Positions 1 through 11,662 of a stretch of DNA of 64,000 nt are shown here, piece after piece (position 1 is the stretch's first letter; each line of letters starts with the position of its first letter). A model generated the notes under the pieces. It was not told the origin of the DNA, did not search any database, and saw only the letters and a list, made by a program, of their open reading frames with translations. A program made the translations under genes and the position numbers. The DNA is from Clonostachys chloroleuca (Eukaryota > Ascomycota > Sordariomycetes > Hypocreales > Bionectriaceae). The stretch spans positions 7,192,001 through 7,256,000 of the forward strand of contig JBANAY010000004.1 of assembly GCA_037952775.1 (NCBI GenBank), read 5' to 3'.

Positions 1-472
1 ATCAACTTCTCTGATACCTTTTGAAGGCTGTGCATAAACTTGAGGGATTGGGTCTGGAATCCCGGAACATGGTCATCTGACATCCATAGGCCTTTCATGT
101 TCTCACCGAACTGGAGTTGATACGACTCCTTCTGATCCGGTGCGCCCGTGGATGGCCGGATTTGTGACCGGCACTCATATCCTACATTCTGAGGATTCCA
201 AGGAACCGCGCGCTTGACCTCTTCTGGCAGAGCGAAAAAGGACTCAGATGTGGCAAACATTGTGTCTACCTGGGCTTGGGATATGCCATGGTCTACAATG
301 CTGAAAAATCCTACATCTTCAGCCGCAGCGCACAACTTCTGTGTGATTTCATCAATGCGCACTTCGAAGTCGGCAAGCGATATCTAAATTTACGTTAACC
401 CCCTCTCTGGACCTTTACCGTGCGGGGAGGCTTTACCTTTGGGATGTTTCGGTCGACATATTTTGTCTCCAT
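1..472 (-). CDS. 2-oxoglutarate/Fe(II) oxygenase, isopenicillin-N-synthase-like (5' part, runs off left edge)
   Basis: Two exons are visible on the minus strand: 437-472 (start ATG at 472) and 383 down to base 1, split by a 53-bp intron (384-436, GT/AG, phase 0). The second exon is open to the edge. The protein starts METKYVDRNIPK and then shows the DIOX_N-type segment with AAAEDVGFFSIVDHGIS, followed by a stretch ending QIRPSTGAPDQKESYQ, both typical of fungal isopenicillin N synthase-like dioxygenases. These cytosolic non-heme iron enzymes use 2-oxoglutarate and O2 to hydroxylate, desaturate or cyclise small molecules. The iron-binding HxD...H and the C-terminal jelly roll lie outside the window, so activity and substrate cannot be judged. 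No secondary-metabolite backbone gene is adjacent. Confidence 0.82.
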
Positions 473-597
473 TATGGATGGCTTGGAGGGCGGTCTTGGA
501 ATGAGTCTTTTAGATGCTGCTCAGAAGTAATGGGTTAGACGCTATCGGAACCGTGATCAGTCTCTTTCTAGATCATGAGTTTGAAATGGCAGAGAAC

Positions 598-631
<34 letters not shown>

Positions 632-1013
632 ATCTAAATAGGGTGGTATCCTATTTAATGTGAATCAGACCACCTCGGCCGAGATTTGATATCACCCTTA
701 CAAATGGCCTGTGGCTCGGATGATGTGAGCCGGGACACATGCTAAGTGATGTTAGTGGAACTTGTCTCTGTCCATCCTACAAAAGATAGATGTCTTCCAC
801 AAGATTCAATTAATAACCTTTTGGTAATCGTCATAATGAGAAAAACTAGAACAGTCTACGATGTCACTCTAGGCTTTATTCAAGAAGTTTAGCATGGTTT
901 GATTCGAGCTAATTGCCATAAAGGCATGCACCAAAGTCTCTATCAGATACAATTTTCCACTATTCAGTACGATTTTTGAGCGTTGAGTCTAGACTACGCG
1001 TCCCTTTTCTGGG
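473..1013. other. Intergenic, with a long poly-A tract
   Basis: This is the upstream region of the oxygenase and the downstream region of the acyltransferase. It holds an uninterrupted A homopolymer at about 599-628 and no supportable gene. Confidence 0.6.
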
Positions 1014-1839
1014 TCAGTTTCCAGCCATGAGGTTAATCAACGGCCTGATGACGCTGATAGGCACCACTCTAGCATCATCTGGACCCTTTGAGTTTAAGAC
1101 TGGATACAAGTACGCTGGTGCCGTCCACGCCATCCACAACCCAAACCAAACCGCACCAATGCAGCGTTCTGTAGTAGACAGCGTGTGGCCAGGATTACGT
1201 CCAAGAGAAATCGCGATCGCGTTTATGACATCCTCGACCATAAGTCCCACTGGTTGTATAAGAAAGAAGGGAATAGCCCCAGAACGTTTTGCATCGATAC
1301 CTGATATTTATGAGCTATTTTAGAGGATAATATCTCTTTATCAGGAAGCGCTTACCAGATGAAATATCGATCGCAACATGGAAGAGGCCGGATGCGAGAA
1401 ATACAGACCAAATGCGCAAAGATCGAGTCGGCCATGATTGAGGAATGCGAAACACCTTGAATAGCACAAAATTTGAGATGGTTATAAGCCTATGAGCATT
1501 GATCTGGTGCCAAAATACACTATAGGTTTGTAAGCTCAGGATCTTCTGATGGGGATATAGAAGAACAAACCTCCAGAAACTTCTCAAGCTGTATATACTG
1601 GAAAACGGGCCATTGAACGGGGGCCACTGACTGGGGTGGTGAAGACCCGATGCCACGCAGAAGAATGCCAACAGGGAGTAGACGCCACGTTGCACAGATA
1701 TAAGCCCAGCGCCTAGGCCCATCGCTGCGAAAAACCTCATCACTAATTCTTCAAGTGATACTTCGCGGAGTCTAGAGAATAGACCTACTTGATCTACCCG
1801 GTAAAATCTTGCAGTGATTCTGGCAATGAGGTAAGACCG
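1014..1839 (-). CDS. Wax-synthase-like membrane O-acyltransferase (C-terminal part; N-terminus unresolved)
   Basis: Two exons can be joined: 1356-1839 and 1014-1300, with a 55-bp intron (1301-1355, GTAAGC donor, CAG acceptor). The joined protein carries the features of the fungal wax synthase domain: LFSRLREVSLEELVMR, a W-P-P-x-F/SIYSLRSFW region, a WHQ motif with the candidate catalytic His, SGLFHVAIDI, and the C-terminal FFLIQPVGLMVED with several membrane helices. Members are about 400 residues and acylate alcohols or secondary metabolites in the ER membrane. Only about 256 residues are covered here. Upstream of 1839 the frame meets a TAG inside a plausible acceptor (CAATAG), so earlier exons are expected between 1850 and 2300, but I could not assemble them. 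The gene may be N-terminally degraded. Confidence 0.6.
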
Positions 1840-2659
1840 CTATTGACAAAGGAAGTAACGAAGCTGCTAGCAAATTCGTTCAGTTCATTATCCCCCATGA
1901 TGCACCAACAAACTCTACGGCTTTCGCTTGTGGGATTATTTTCTCATAAGCATCGATTCTATCGCAAGTCATCTTACAGGTCGTTTTTTGAGAATGCAGG
2001 AGTGTGATGTTGGCTATCTGCAGCGATAGGAGGAGTTGGACAGAGGCTATATTTAGTCTTAAGCAAGAACGCAACCTCTATCATTTTGGTTGGCAACTCT
2101 TGTAGAACAGAACCCAATGAACTACCTGACAGTATCAAATTGTTCTTATCAAGACCACTGCGGATTCATCAAGTGGTGATACTCTTTTGGCCTTTGTGGT
2201 TCGTCTTTATACATTGCACCATGAATATGAGTATGTCCTGTCGTAGAATGCCTGGTCGCTAATTTTTGAAGGTCTCGATCGGACAATAGGGGCCTATAAC
2301 GATTAAAGAAAGAGGTAAGTTAGTCAAGTTAGCCTCTGTCCGTCTACAGTGTTACCCGGTGGAATACTATTGAAAACCCCTGCCAGGATGTAGACTGGCC
2401 ACATGATTATTCTCCACAATGGGCCTAGATTTCTCTCAAGGTGAAGGTAAAGAGCTATGACTGGTGCGGCACGAGGCAATTTCCCCAGGTTTGTCAGACC
2501 CTGGACATTTATTCCTTGAGTGCGGCCATGCTTATTTCTCTCCTGACATGCGTGATGCCCGAAGTCAGTTCACCCTGTTTCTTCATTTTTTTAGGATTAC
2601 AGTTTGCGTTTGAGACTTGACACTTGGTCAACATCATTTGGGAATGAATGGCAGATTGA
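1840..2659. other. Unresolved: upstream of the acyltransferase and the transcription-factor relic
   Basis: The missing N-terminal exons of the wax-synthase-like gene and the start of the neighbouring transcription-factor relic should lie here on opposite strands. I see no convincing exon of either. Confidence 0.3.
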
Positions 2660-5609
2660 TGGGCATGCGCCTCCGGCGTGGATGATCATGCGCCTACGAT
2701 CAGATGCCGGCAGTGTCAAAAGGAGTTTTCAAGAGTCGATCATCTCACGCGACATAGCCGCATACATCTCAAAGAAAGGGGCGTTTCCTGCACCTTTTGC
2801 GGGAAATCTTTCGGTCGCAGGTGAGCATCTTGAATTAGTCGCGCCCACGTATACTCAAGCTGAACTCTTGTGTTGAGGGATTCGGCAAAGCGCCACGAAC
2901 AGACTCATACAACAGAAATTCGCTTGGAGTAAACCGGCAGATTCTTTAAGAGCTGCTCCGCATGTGCGAAAGCGCGGATCAAGTGCTCAGGGGGTACGCC
3001 CTGTTCCAACTGCACCACCAAGGCCTTCAGGTGTATCTACCTGCCTCGCAAGCCTAAGGGACTGCAATTAATACGAGTGCAGACCTTGCCTGACACTGAT
3101 CATGACGAATCCTCTGAGGATACGCACAGCATGGTCGCTTCATCAGCGGGAATGGACGATTGGCAACCGCCCGACATCACTGCGGATGGCGAGACACATC
3201 TTCTACCTATCACAGGGGCGAGGGATGAGGAGATGACTTCTCAGCCGCTGACGCCGACGCCACCCACTCCGTTTGAGCAACCGTTGGCAATGAACTGGTT
3301 ACCCTTCGACGATTCTCTTACTGACTATCCACTATTGAGTGGACTTGAGCTTATATGGCCAATGTGTCTTGCGGATTCTTCAGCGATGCCCCTCGGAGCA
3401 GAACGCGACCAGGCTACATCATCACAATATCATTCGGACCGTCTGAGTGTAGACAACTTCAAATCGCACCACAATCATCTGTCGGATTTGATTCAATCCA
3501 TGGGCGGTATCCAGCATCGATGGGCTGAGGTTAATGACTCGTATTCCTCGGAAGCGAGATCGTCCTCGGACGGACTCAGCAACCTTTACTCCAACGGAGC
3601 TGGTTTCAGATCAAGTCAGGCTGACCGGTCCTTCCACCGTAGTCGTTTAGCTGGCGCAATCGAGACCTCGCCGACCGCTGAACAAGGCCAGGAGCTATGG
3701 CTTACAGCCCTCGCTGCAATGGTTGAGGAGAACGAGCGCGACCCTGATTCTCGCTTTGTCACCCCAGAGGACATGTTCCAGGAGATACTTTTGAGGCTGT
3801 GCCCTCAGCCAGGCAGCCAGGCACTTACTGATTCGTTCTTCAATTATAAATCTATCCTACTCAATAAGTCATCTTTGAGCCTATTTCTGAAGTCCTACTT
3901 CAAATCTTTCCATGAAATCTATCCGTTCATCGACTGGTCTTTTCTTTCAATGCCTGTATGGGGCTGGAGTTTGACTGTGGCAGTGGCTGCTACTGGTGCT
4001 CGGTACCTTGGCTTATCACCACTCACGCAACTAAGCGAAGAGCTCTGCCATGTCCTCCACAAAACTTGTTTCTCGGCGAGGTAGGTGCCTCTTTACTCAA
4101 CACGGAGATCAATTACACTCATGGGTTCTAGCTATACTTCCAAAAGGCTCAAGATTCACTGCCATATCTACAGGCACGGGCCTTGGCGGCTTCTGGTATG
4201 TGCCAGAGCCAGCAACCCGATGTCCTCAAAGCTGGCTTCGCTGCATGGGTCTTTGTTACGAACTCCTGCCAGCAGCTACGTGTTCTGAGCGAGGATGACC
4301 ACATTGGGGCCTACGAACAAGGGCATGATCTGGGCAGAACCTGGATAGCGTGGCGGTTTCGGGAAACACGGTGGAGGACTGGATTATTCATCTGGGTAAG
4401 TACACTAGACATGGCATCTCTTGGGAGGAAGTAGATTGGCTGATTGACGTTCGTGCAGCTCACTGACTGCTATCTTGCCTTTATGTCTGAGAATCAACCA
4501 ACCCTACCGCCTCATGCATTGAAGCTGAGGATACCTTGTTGCGAAAGACTATGGCAGGCCGAAACTGTTCAAAAGTGTTGTCTTCGAAACTCGCAGTCAA
4601 GCAAGGAGAGCTCTGGGGTCGCAATGACCAGTGAAGAAGTATCACGAGACATGGCAGTTGATCTTACGCGAAAGCTATGGCGCGGCGAACCTCCGCCGGC
4701 CGGAACGCCCTTCTTTGCTACTCTTATTTTGCTATTCGGCTTTTACGCAAGCGATGGACCATGGTTCATTACATCGCAGACCTGTTGCCTTCAACTGGCC
4801 AAAGGCCACAGTATTGCGGCGCTGTTCCTGAATACATGCGGTGGCGTAACCAGACCTGTGACTCGCTGGACCTTTTACATTGGGGGGCTTTAAGCGCCTC
4901 AATCAAGTCTGGCGGCTTGGAAGGCCCGATATTGCTTCATCTGCACCTGGAAAGACTTGTGATCCTGGCTCCAGTGCGAGAGCTACTCGACCACGTCACA
5001 GAAGCCGCACAAGCATCCAAGCCGCAACTGCTCCAGCACACGTTGTATTTTTATCCGAAGAATGAGGCATCCTGGCGTAGAACTATGCTCACCTGGTTCT
5101 GTCAAGATCGCTACAAGGCTCGATTGGCTATTATACACGCCGGCGCTGTATTTTGGTACACTAGGCGATACTCCTCTGGATCATTTGCGGATCCATATAC
5201 AATCTTCCTCGCTACACTAGTTCTCTGGATATTTGGGACTGCCTCGGAGTTGATTCATTCCAATTCTCAGCTGGGCATGGCGGGTGAGCTAGAATCTCAG
5301 CCGCAGGCCTTGCCAGGAGGGTCGGAGGCCTTGAGCTCGCAAGAGCACGATGTAGGCAACAGAAGGCGAATGCCCCGCATGATTCAGGTTGATCGACCCA
5401 CAGATGATGAACCTGTACAGCACTTTTCTCGGTCAGGTGAAGGGATGTGCGTTCATCTTGAGGGCATAGACGACTTGTGCTCCCTGGAAGGATCGTTGCA
5501 AATCCTGCACGAAGGTGCAACGATACTTTTGCAAGAACCAAAAGCTTGGTCTCTAACTGGGGCTTACGCTTCTGTTCTAAAGTCACTTGCTGCAATAGCC
5601 CCTGGATGA
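2660..5609 (+). pseudogene. Decayed C2H2 / Zn2Cys6 transcription factor
   Basis: All domains of a fungal regulator are present in order: a first C2H2 finger (Cys at 2705, CRQCQKEFSRVDHLTRH), a second finger split by a GT/AG intron at 2821-2877 (CTFCGKSFGR then RDSAKRHEQTH), a perfect Zn2Cys6 cluster at 2954-3034 (C-x2-C-x6-C-x5-C-x2-C-x6-C), a polar linker, and a fungal-specific transcription factor middle region to 5609 with an intron at 4396-4458. The reading frame is broken at least four times: an in-frame TAA at 2930-2932 between the fingers and the Zn2Cys6 cluster, a frame change near 4065, an in-frame TAG at 4129-4131, and a second frame change near 4725. No intron of normal size removes either stop. 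No in-frame start ATG lies before the first finger after the TGA at 2657. I read it as a former pathway regulator, now inactive. It may have controlled neighbouring genes, including the adjacent decayed alpha-galactosidase, but that is a guess. Confidence 0.75.
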
Positions 5610-5933
5610 GGTAAGGTTACAAAATTACAGTCCCATTATCTATTATGCAAGTGGTAGCATGTCTATATTGTTTGATGGATCGAGAGTCTAAGGATTCGCG
5701 ATGAAATCACGGAAATTACCTATCGACATACACTTATTAGAAGTATTTCTTTTAATTGATCAGCCGGGATCCAGAATCTTCGTAGTACTGAAGCAACAAC
5801 TGCGAGGACCTCTGAATAATGTGTTGCTCATTCTGATGTAGTGCTAGTGTGATATAAAAGCCTTTAGTATTCAATCTATCAAAGTACTGGAATGAAGCGC
5901 ATAGTTCTTCCAATTAAAGTGATTGTTTTCAAC
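5610..5933. other. Intergenic between convergent relics
   Basis: This is the shared 3' region of the transcription-factor and alpha-galactosidase relics. It is AT-rich and I see no feature in it. Confidence 0.5.
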
Positions 5934-7619
5934 TCAGTTACAGATCAAAATCAATCTAGCGCGCAGCACATCAGGTAGCTCTACTTTCAAGACTCCCTTA
6001 TTCAAGGTAGCTCTAGTGCTCATCTTGCTTGGGTAAAGAACTTCAACACGACCGTCTTTCTCACTGGAGTATTGTTGATGGATGGGGATCTCCATCTCGG
6101 CTGGTCCACCCCTGCGCCAAACTACCAGGTATATCAAACCAGAAGTTGCGACAAGCCCAAGAGCAAGCCATTCATCATTCATCATGCCAGCCGGGTAAGC
6201 CCAGAGGCCAGGTGGCTTGGGAATCCCGCACATCCTGACGTGCTGATTTGTACACGTTCATGCCATCGATGACAAGTTGAAGCTGCTCTTCACTGAGCTT
6301 GTCGAGGCGACCACTCAAATAAACCCTCCCCATCAGGGTATTGATGACCGTCAACTCGTTGATTTCATCAGACCACTCGAGTTGTGGATACGCCCATGAT
6401 GCGCTCTGTTCAGGTGTTGCAGCAGTCGGGATAGCGGCTGCAATGGCGGCGTAAGGACTAGGGTCCTGTTGGTCGCTCGTTGATTGTAAAGGATGCACAG
6501 ACATCATTGCGTAGTCTAGGCGTTGGGCACCACTCGAGCAACTCTCAATGACCAGATCAGGATAACGATCAAAAAGAGACTCAACCCACGAGAGGTATGC
6601 CCGCTGGTGTTCTAAATGCGCGACTCCTGCGGATGACGGCCCTTGAACATCAGTTCCCTGTAGAACCTCGATGTTGTAATCGAATTTGAAGTAGCCAACG
6701 TCATACTCAATAACCAACCGATGCACGACCTGATCCATCCAGGTGCAGACTTGTTCACATCGATGGTCGAGCTGAAACCTGCCCATTCTCGTGGAAGAAG
6801 GCCTCTCGAGGCAGCCAGGTATCCGTGTCGTGCTTGGATTTCAAGAATCCCATTGGTAGATGGGTTCCAGTGGAGAATGAGCCCAGGTTTTGGAGACTGA
6901 AGCTAGCCTGAGAGCTCGTGTGTCCATCAGGAAGCTCGCAGATCCCATTCAAGTCGATGCCGAGCTCAGGCAGTGTGTGGCTCGACCACTGAGCCTCTCT
7001 GAACCAGGAGTTAGTGGCCGTGTGGAGGGTGTACTCGTCATGCCAGTCCCTGACAGGTACCAAGTTACCCAGGGACAACGACGAGAGCTGTGTGACGCAA
7101 ATCGTAGCGTCATCAGATTGGTTCGTAATGGTGGCTGATGAGCGAAGTACAGGGATATTGTCGTAAACAACGAGGCACACTGAAATCTGAACTTGTGTCA
7201 CGTCGTCCGCAGCGTCAATAACAAGGCTTTGCTCATTGCCCTCAATGCGAGTTCCATGGCTTTCGTACCGCATCCGGGCAGAAAGGTAGCTTCCTATCAA
7301 GGATTTGGCCGTCTTGTTGGAAGTGCTGCCTTCACCAACCAGCTTGATATTTATTAGAGGGATATCGGATGAAGTGATTGACAATGCTCAAGTCTTTCCC
7401 TTTCGGTGCGATACGACGTATAGCAACCACATCTTTCGTGTCAAAAACAAAATCGATGTCAAAAGCATCAGTAGACCAACGGAAGGGTGCGGGAGTTCCA
7501 TCTTGGGGCTGGATTGAGATATGGTCGAGCGATGAGACTGGAAGAGGACTTGCTTATGAGAAGAATGCATGGTGGAGTATACATATGGCGAAGCGCAACT
7601 CACGTGCTATCCTATTCAT
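5934..7619 (-). pseudogene. Decayed GH36-type alpha-galactosidase
   Basis: The pieces read in order as a fungal intracellular GH36 alpha-galactosidase, which would release galactose from raffinose-type sugars. The start is at 7619, with an intron at 7553-7603 (GTGAGT...AAG). Next come the N-terminal beta-sandwich (RRIAPKGKDLS, then SDIPLINIKLVGEG, THLPMGFLKSKHDTDTWL), the nucleophile strand YFKFDYN near 6690, the acid/base region STSDQQDP near 6475, and a C-terminal beta domain ending at 5934. Lesions: a frame break near 7388; DTWL joined directly to PREAFFHENG near 6812, where family members have well over 100 residues of the catalytic barrel; another frame break near 6780; and a 7-bp tandem duplication (6171-6177 and 6178-6184) that creates a TGA. 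Part of the barrel is missing, so the product cannot be active. The size of the internal deletion is inferred from my knowledge of the family. Confidence 0.8.
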
Positions 7620-7906
7620 ACACGAAGGGTGATGTTCTCCGCGCCTCCTCTTTGATGTTGCAACCATAACTGATGACCAGTGGAGGCATCATCCGGAAAT
7701 ATGTTGTGGAGGTGGATTGTACATACCCCCTCCTCCTCCTCCACACTATCAGTCCGGTAGCCGCCCCCGCAAAATCAAACCATGGGATCGGGTGATGAGC
7801 CGGCCTCTTTCACTCTACTAGGGGCAAACTAGGTAATGCTGTACGCCAAGGGTCGGGATTGATACATGCTTCCCCTCAATAGGCAGTCGCTCATTGTCAG
7901 TGTGAC

Positions 7907-8700
7907 ATGCAGTTTCAATTTGCTGGTGTCGTTGAATCAGATAGGCATTATCCCATTCAGGTAGAATCAGTTCAAACTGAGAAGGTCTTAGAGGAGTGCG
8001 AGAAGATTATAGCAAGGCATCCAACCGGCCCATACTTTGAAATTGACAAGGGATGCGATGGTGATTACCACAGTGAGAAATGTCGCATCGGGTTGTCGTG
8101 GGACCAGCCGTGTATCAGGGTAGACGCAGAGGAAGCGAAACACCGCCGCAAGGGGCTTATATTGCTGTCGTGCCTAAAGGACTGTGCTCGGGACCCGGCG
8201 AGAGCCGATGGACTATGTACGTTGAAAGGCCTGGTGCAGGAGAGCAGCAGCATCTACGATATGAAGTACTCATCAACTCTTCTCTTTCCATCTCTCCTCC
8301 CCTCATCACGGAAACTTCATATTCTGACCTAATTAGTGGCGAGAACAAAGTCGCGCTACCTCTTTCATATGAATTATTTCAGCAAACAGTTCAAATGAGA
8401 GGCCTACGCTTCGTGCTAGGGTGGCAGACAGATCGATTGATTGAATTACCATTCAAAGTCTCGTGTGTTTGGTTTGGAATTTCTGCCATTTGGCTTGGCC
8501 TAGTCCTCTGGGGGTGGGGAGGGGGGACTGGTGAATTGGCTTTGCATTTGCGCAAGTCGTTGCAGCGTCTATTTCCATTGTCATTACCCTGGCCCAGCAA
8601 TGAATTAGGCTTAAAGCAGCTGCCAGACATAGAGCAGGTCCAAGTCGTCGATTTGTGGGATAGGTCTAGCCAGACGCCATTTAGTTGGGCCGATATATGA
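7907..8700 (+). CDS. Orphan protein with one hydrophobic segment (two exons)
   Basis: I do not recognise the family. Two overlapping reading frames join cleanly if an intron at 8266-8336 (GTACTC donor, ATTAG acceptor) is removed: exon 7907-8265 and exon 8337-8700, giving about 240 residues. The first half is polar and Cys-rich, with LLSCLKDCARDP. The second half holds RGLRFVLGWQTDRLIELPFK and then a Trp-rich hydrophobic stretch around WFGISAIWLGLVLWGWGG that could be one membrane helix, followed by a polar tail. The splice makes sense only if both halves belong to one gene, which supports the model, but there is no catalytic motif. It could be the remnant of a larger membrane protein. Confidence 0.4.
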
Positions 8701-10679
8701 CTCTCGTGAAAGTTTAAGCACCAATAATAGCTCTACCTTATCATATTTTAGGCATGTTTATTTGATTGATAGAAAGATCTGATAGGCTCTTTCTGAAAGG
8801 TAATACTGTTTTGACATAGATATACTTGAGTCACCCGTCCAACACTACGACTTTCCATTCTCCAACCCCGCCATTTCGCGAAGGTGGCTCTGATTCGGTA
8901 CCTCGCTGCTTTTCTTCTGATCTTGCTGGCCCTTGCTTGTGCTCTCGCCGACATTGCTAGAGCTTGGATTAGGAGCTCTTGGGTGAGATATACTCTCGCG
9001 TTGTGGGTGTTGGATCCCAGTCTTGATTTTCCCAATATCGGAGCCGCTCTGGGCTTGCGAAAGGGCAAAATCACCGGAATCAAAATACTTTCTTTCCTAT
9101 ATACAATCAATACGTGCCGGAATGAGACGGAAAGATGATTAGTAGGGTTCTTGGTCGAACCACCTAAATACATACGTCCAACTGATGGTTAAGGAGATTC
9201 CGGTGTGGTGCCCTTCCATACATTTCCTGGAGGTGCTCTACCCGACCATTAGGCTTCTGGGCTCAGGGAGAGTTGGGTATTTAGTGCTGAATTGGAGATT
9301 AAAGATAGTACTCACTCGCCTCAGAATGTGCTTTTGCCTGGGATTCCATCGTAGGGTATAGATAAATGGTGCTGTATTGAGGCGGGACCAGTTCACGCCA
9401 ACCGTTTCACATACAAAAAGCAATAAATAGTTTCCCTTGGGGAGTTGGGGAAAGTTGAGGAGACCAAGGACGACACTACGATACGGTCACGGCACATTTG
9501 CCACTCACCCCCGCGCCGCACCAACATCCTCCTAGAGGGGTAATTCAAATCACGTCATAATTCGTCAGAGCTTGCTGACATGTGAAAATGTTGTTCGAGT
9601 CCGCCACGGCTGCTCCAATACGGGGGGCTAGGAGCCGACAAATTGGTGTTCAAGGTGAGCCCTACCCTTAGATATCCCTGCCTATCTACATAATCATCCT
9701 ACAGTTTCCCTAAGAGATATATCGCTTGTCATTCTACTCAGTAAATCGCTTCTTTAAATGAAAGAAAATCTCGAACTGTCTTATATCTATTTCTTCTTTT
9801 CTCTTATTAATAAAGAAATATAGTAAATAGCCTCATGGATCCCATTTACCCTGTATAGACTAACTAGCAAAAACCAATTTTAATTTGACTTGATTAATAC
9901 ATTAACGAATTGATTAAGACACTATATGTTTCCCATATAATTTCCCATCTATTCGTTCTATTAATGAAAATGATATTGGTTGTTAAAACTGTTTACTGGC
10001 CCAAATCCACGGGAAATCATTGAAGAAAAGGACCGAAACACGAGGGACACAAGATTGAATATTATAAGATGCTATAGAATTGATAAGTCGCCACAAAGTC
10101 GTTTCCGACACGCGTCGTTTTGAAAATGCGATCTCGCAAATATCCATCAACCACACGTATAACTCATACAACGGCCAGTGTAAAAGATCGTCATTGAGGA
10201 CTACAGCTTTGCAGCAAGCAAATCCTTTTTGATCAATTCTCACGTCCGTGGGTCCGAGTATACCCTCATAGCGAAATGCTGCATTGAAGGAAACACAGAT
10301 GCCCCGAATGCCCACATGGAAAGTCTTCTTGAGAATAATCTAGGGGGTTCATCAAATCTTCTTGGCTTCGGGTAGACTTGCAAGCAAGAAATACACGAAT
10401 TATGACCAAACATAGGCTTCACTCTAATCAACGGCACATATTTGGGCACCTAAAACAATGACAAATATATACGAATATACCACGAATCCGAGCAGGACTA
10501 ATGCAGAGTTGAGCTGTTAGCACCAATAGCAAGCAGGGATCTAATCAGATCAGATATTTCTGCGGATGCCCTCCACATAATATCACTGGATACTGCGTCG
10601 CTAGTAGTAATCGCCTTGCGCGAATAAATGAATGGATTCTTCCCTCAATCAAACCTCCCATTCATTTCTCTATACAATC
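8701..10679. other. Long gene-poor stretch, partly AT-rich
   Basis: There are nearly 2 kb without a supportable gene. The part from about 9700 to 9960 is strongly AT-rich, as expected of mutated repeat DNA, but I see no transposase motif. Minus-strand open frames near 9983-10449 have no recognisable motif. Confidence 0.4.
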
Positions 10680-11662
10680 ATGAGCCAACCGCTTCGGTCG
10701 TCGTCGACATACCTCGCTTCAACTGAGGCTTGGTCAGTCAAAAATGCATCAGGCCAAGAATACCTGGTTGAAATCGGCTTTCCTCGCACTTGGGGAGATG
10801 GCTCAAATCCGGGCCTAAAGCAGCCAGATCAAGCTCAAGCTCTCGTTCCCATTTGGTAAGACAATTGCTTTCTGTTGCCGATAGTACGCAAAGACAAGAC
10901 CAACTAACAAGAGTTTACAGTTATCTTACAGATGGAAATTCTGTCTTCCTGACTGCCCTCGAGGTACTTCATCGGCGTCTCTGTGCATCACCGGGTCCAT
11001 TCCCGGAAAGCATCATTGTGTCTATAGGCTTTCATATCAAACCAAACTCAAAGTTGCTCCTGGATTCTCGAAGAGTCCATGACCTGACCCCTCCCGCACC
11101 TGGCTGTGGTCCAAATGCAGGTGGCGCCGACGAGTTCGCCGACATGATTCAAGATCACGTCAGGCCACTCGTTCACAGTCGATTGAAGGAGCGCCGTGGG
11201 GCCCAACCCGGACGGGAGGCTATTTACGGACATTCTTTTGGCGGACTCCTTTCTCTGCACCTTTGTTTCACGCGACCAACCATGTTCGATACCTTCATTG
11301 CAAGTAGCCCCAGCATCTGGTGGCTCGACAAGTTCATCCTACAAGAAGAGCACGCCTTCCTTGAGGATAAGGATAACCGGAAAGTCGCGCCATCCCTCTG
11401 GCTTTCTTTTGGAAGTGAGGAGGAAGACCCAACCAGACGTAGAGATGAGCCGGAAGAGTGGTACGAGGGGAGAAAGCAAAAATACAATCCGGCACAAATG
11501 ATTACCAATGTCCTTGCTATGCACTCTCGCCTAAAGAAGAGTGGTGTTCTGAAGAATCTCTCCATTACTAAATACGAGGGAGAGGACCATGGGACTGTCA
11601 TAGCATGCTCAGTTAGCCAAGGCCTCACTAACTTTTTCGAGGATTGGCCATATGGAAACTGA
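10680..11662 (+). CDS. Esterase-D-type alpha/beta hydrolase (siderophore-esterase-like)
   Basis: There are two exons, 10680-10855 and 10921-11662, with an intron at 10856-10920 (GTAAGA...TTACAG), giving 305 residues from the ATG at 10680. An in-frame ATG at 10632 is an alternative start. The protein has the esterase D / IroE-like fold: YLTDGNS early, nucleophile motif GHSFGG with Ser164, ASSPSIWW, and the catalytic His282 in GEDHG. Fungal relatives are cytosolic hydrolases, and some cleave the ester bonds of fusarinine-type siderophores to release iron inside the cell. There is no signal peptide, in line with a cytosolic role. No siderophore synthase or transporter lies nearby, so the siderophore substrate is an inference from the family only. 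Confidence 0.82.

Noticed and set aside
599..628. Poly-A tract as the tail of a retroposed gene copy
   Set aside because: No intronless coding sequence or target-site duplication lies upstream of it; it looks like a simple homopolymer.
2929..2950. Tiny introns that would remove the TAA between the C2H2 fingers and the Zn2Cys6 cluster
   Set aside because: The possible GT-AG segments are only 12-24 bp, too short for fungal splicing, and most do not keep frame.
8884..9138. Plus-strand frame that looks like a small secreted or membrane protein
   Set aside because: It begins with GTG, has no ATG in a useful position and no splice partner; the hydrophobic start is probably chance.
9983..10449. 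Minus-strand frames that could be two exons of a gene
   Set aside because: They overlap in different frames without a usable donor/acceptor pair and show no motif.
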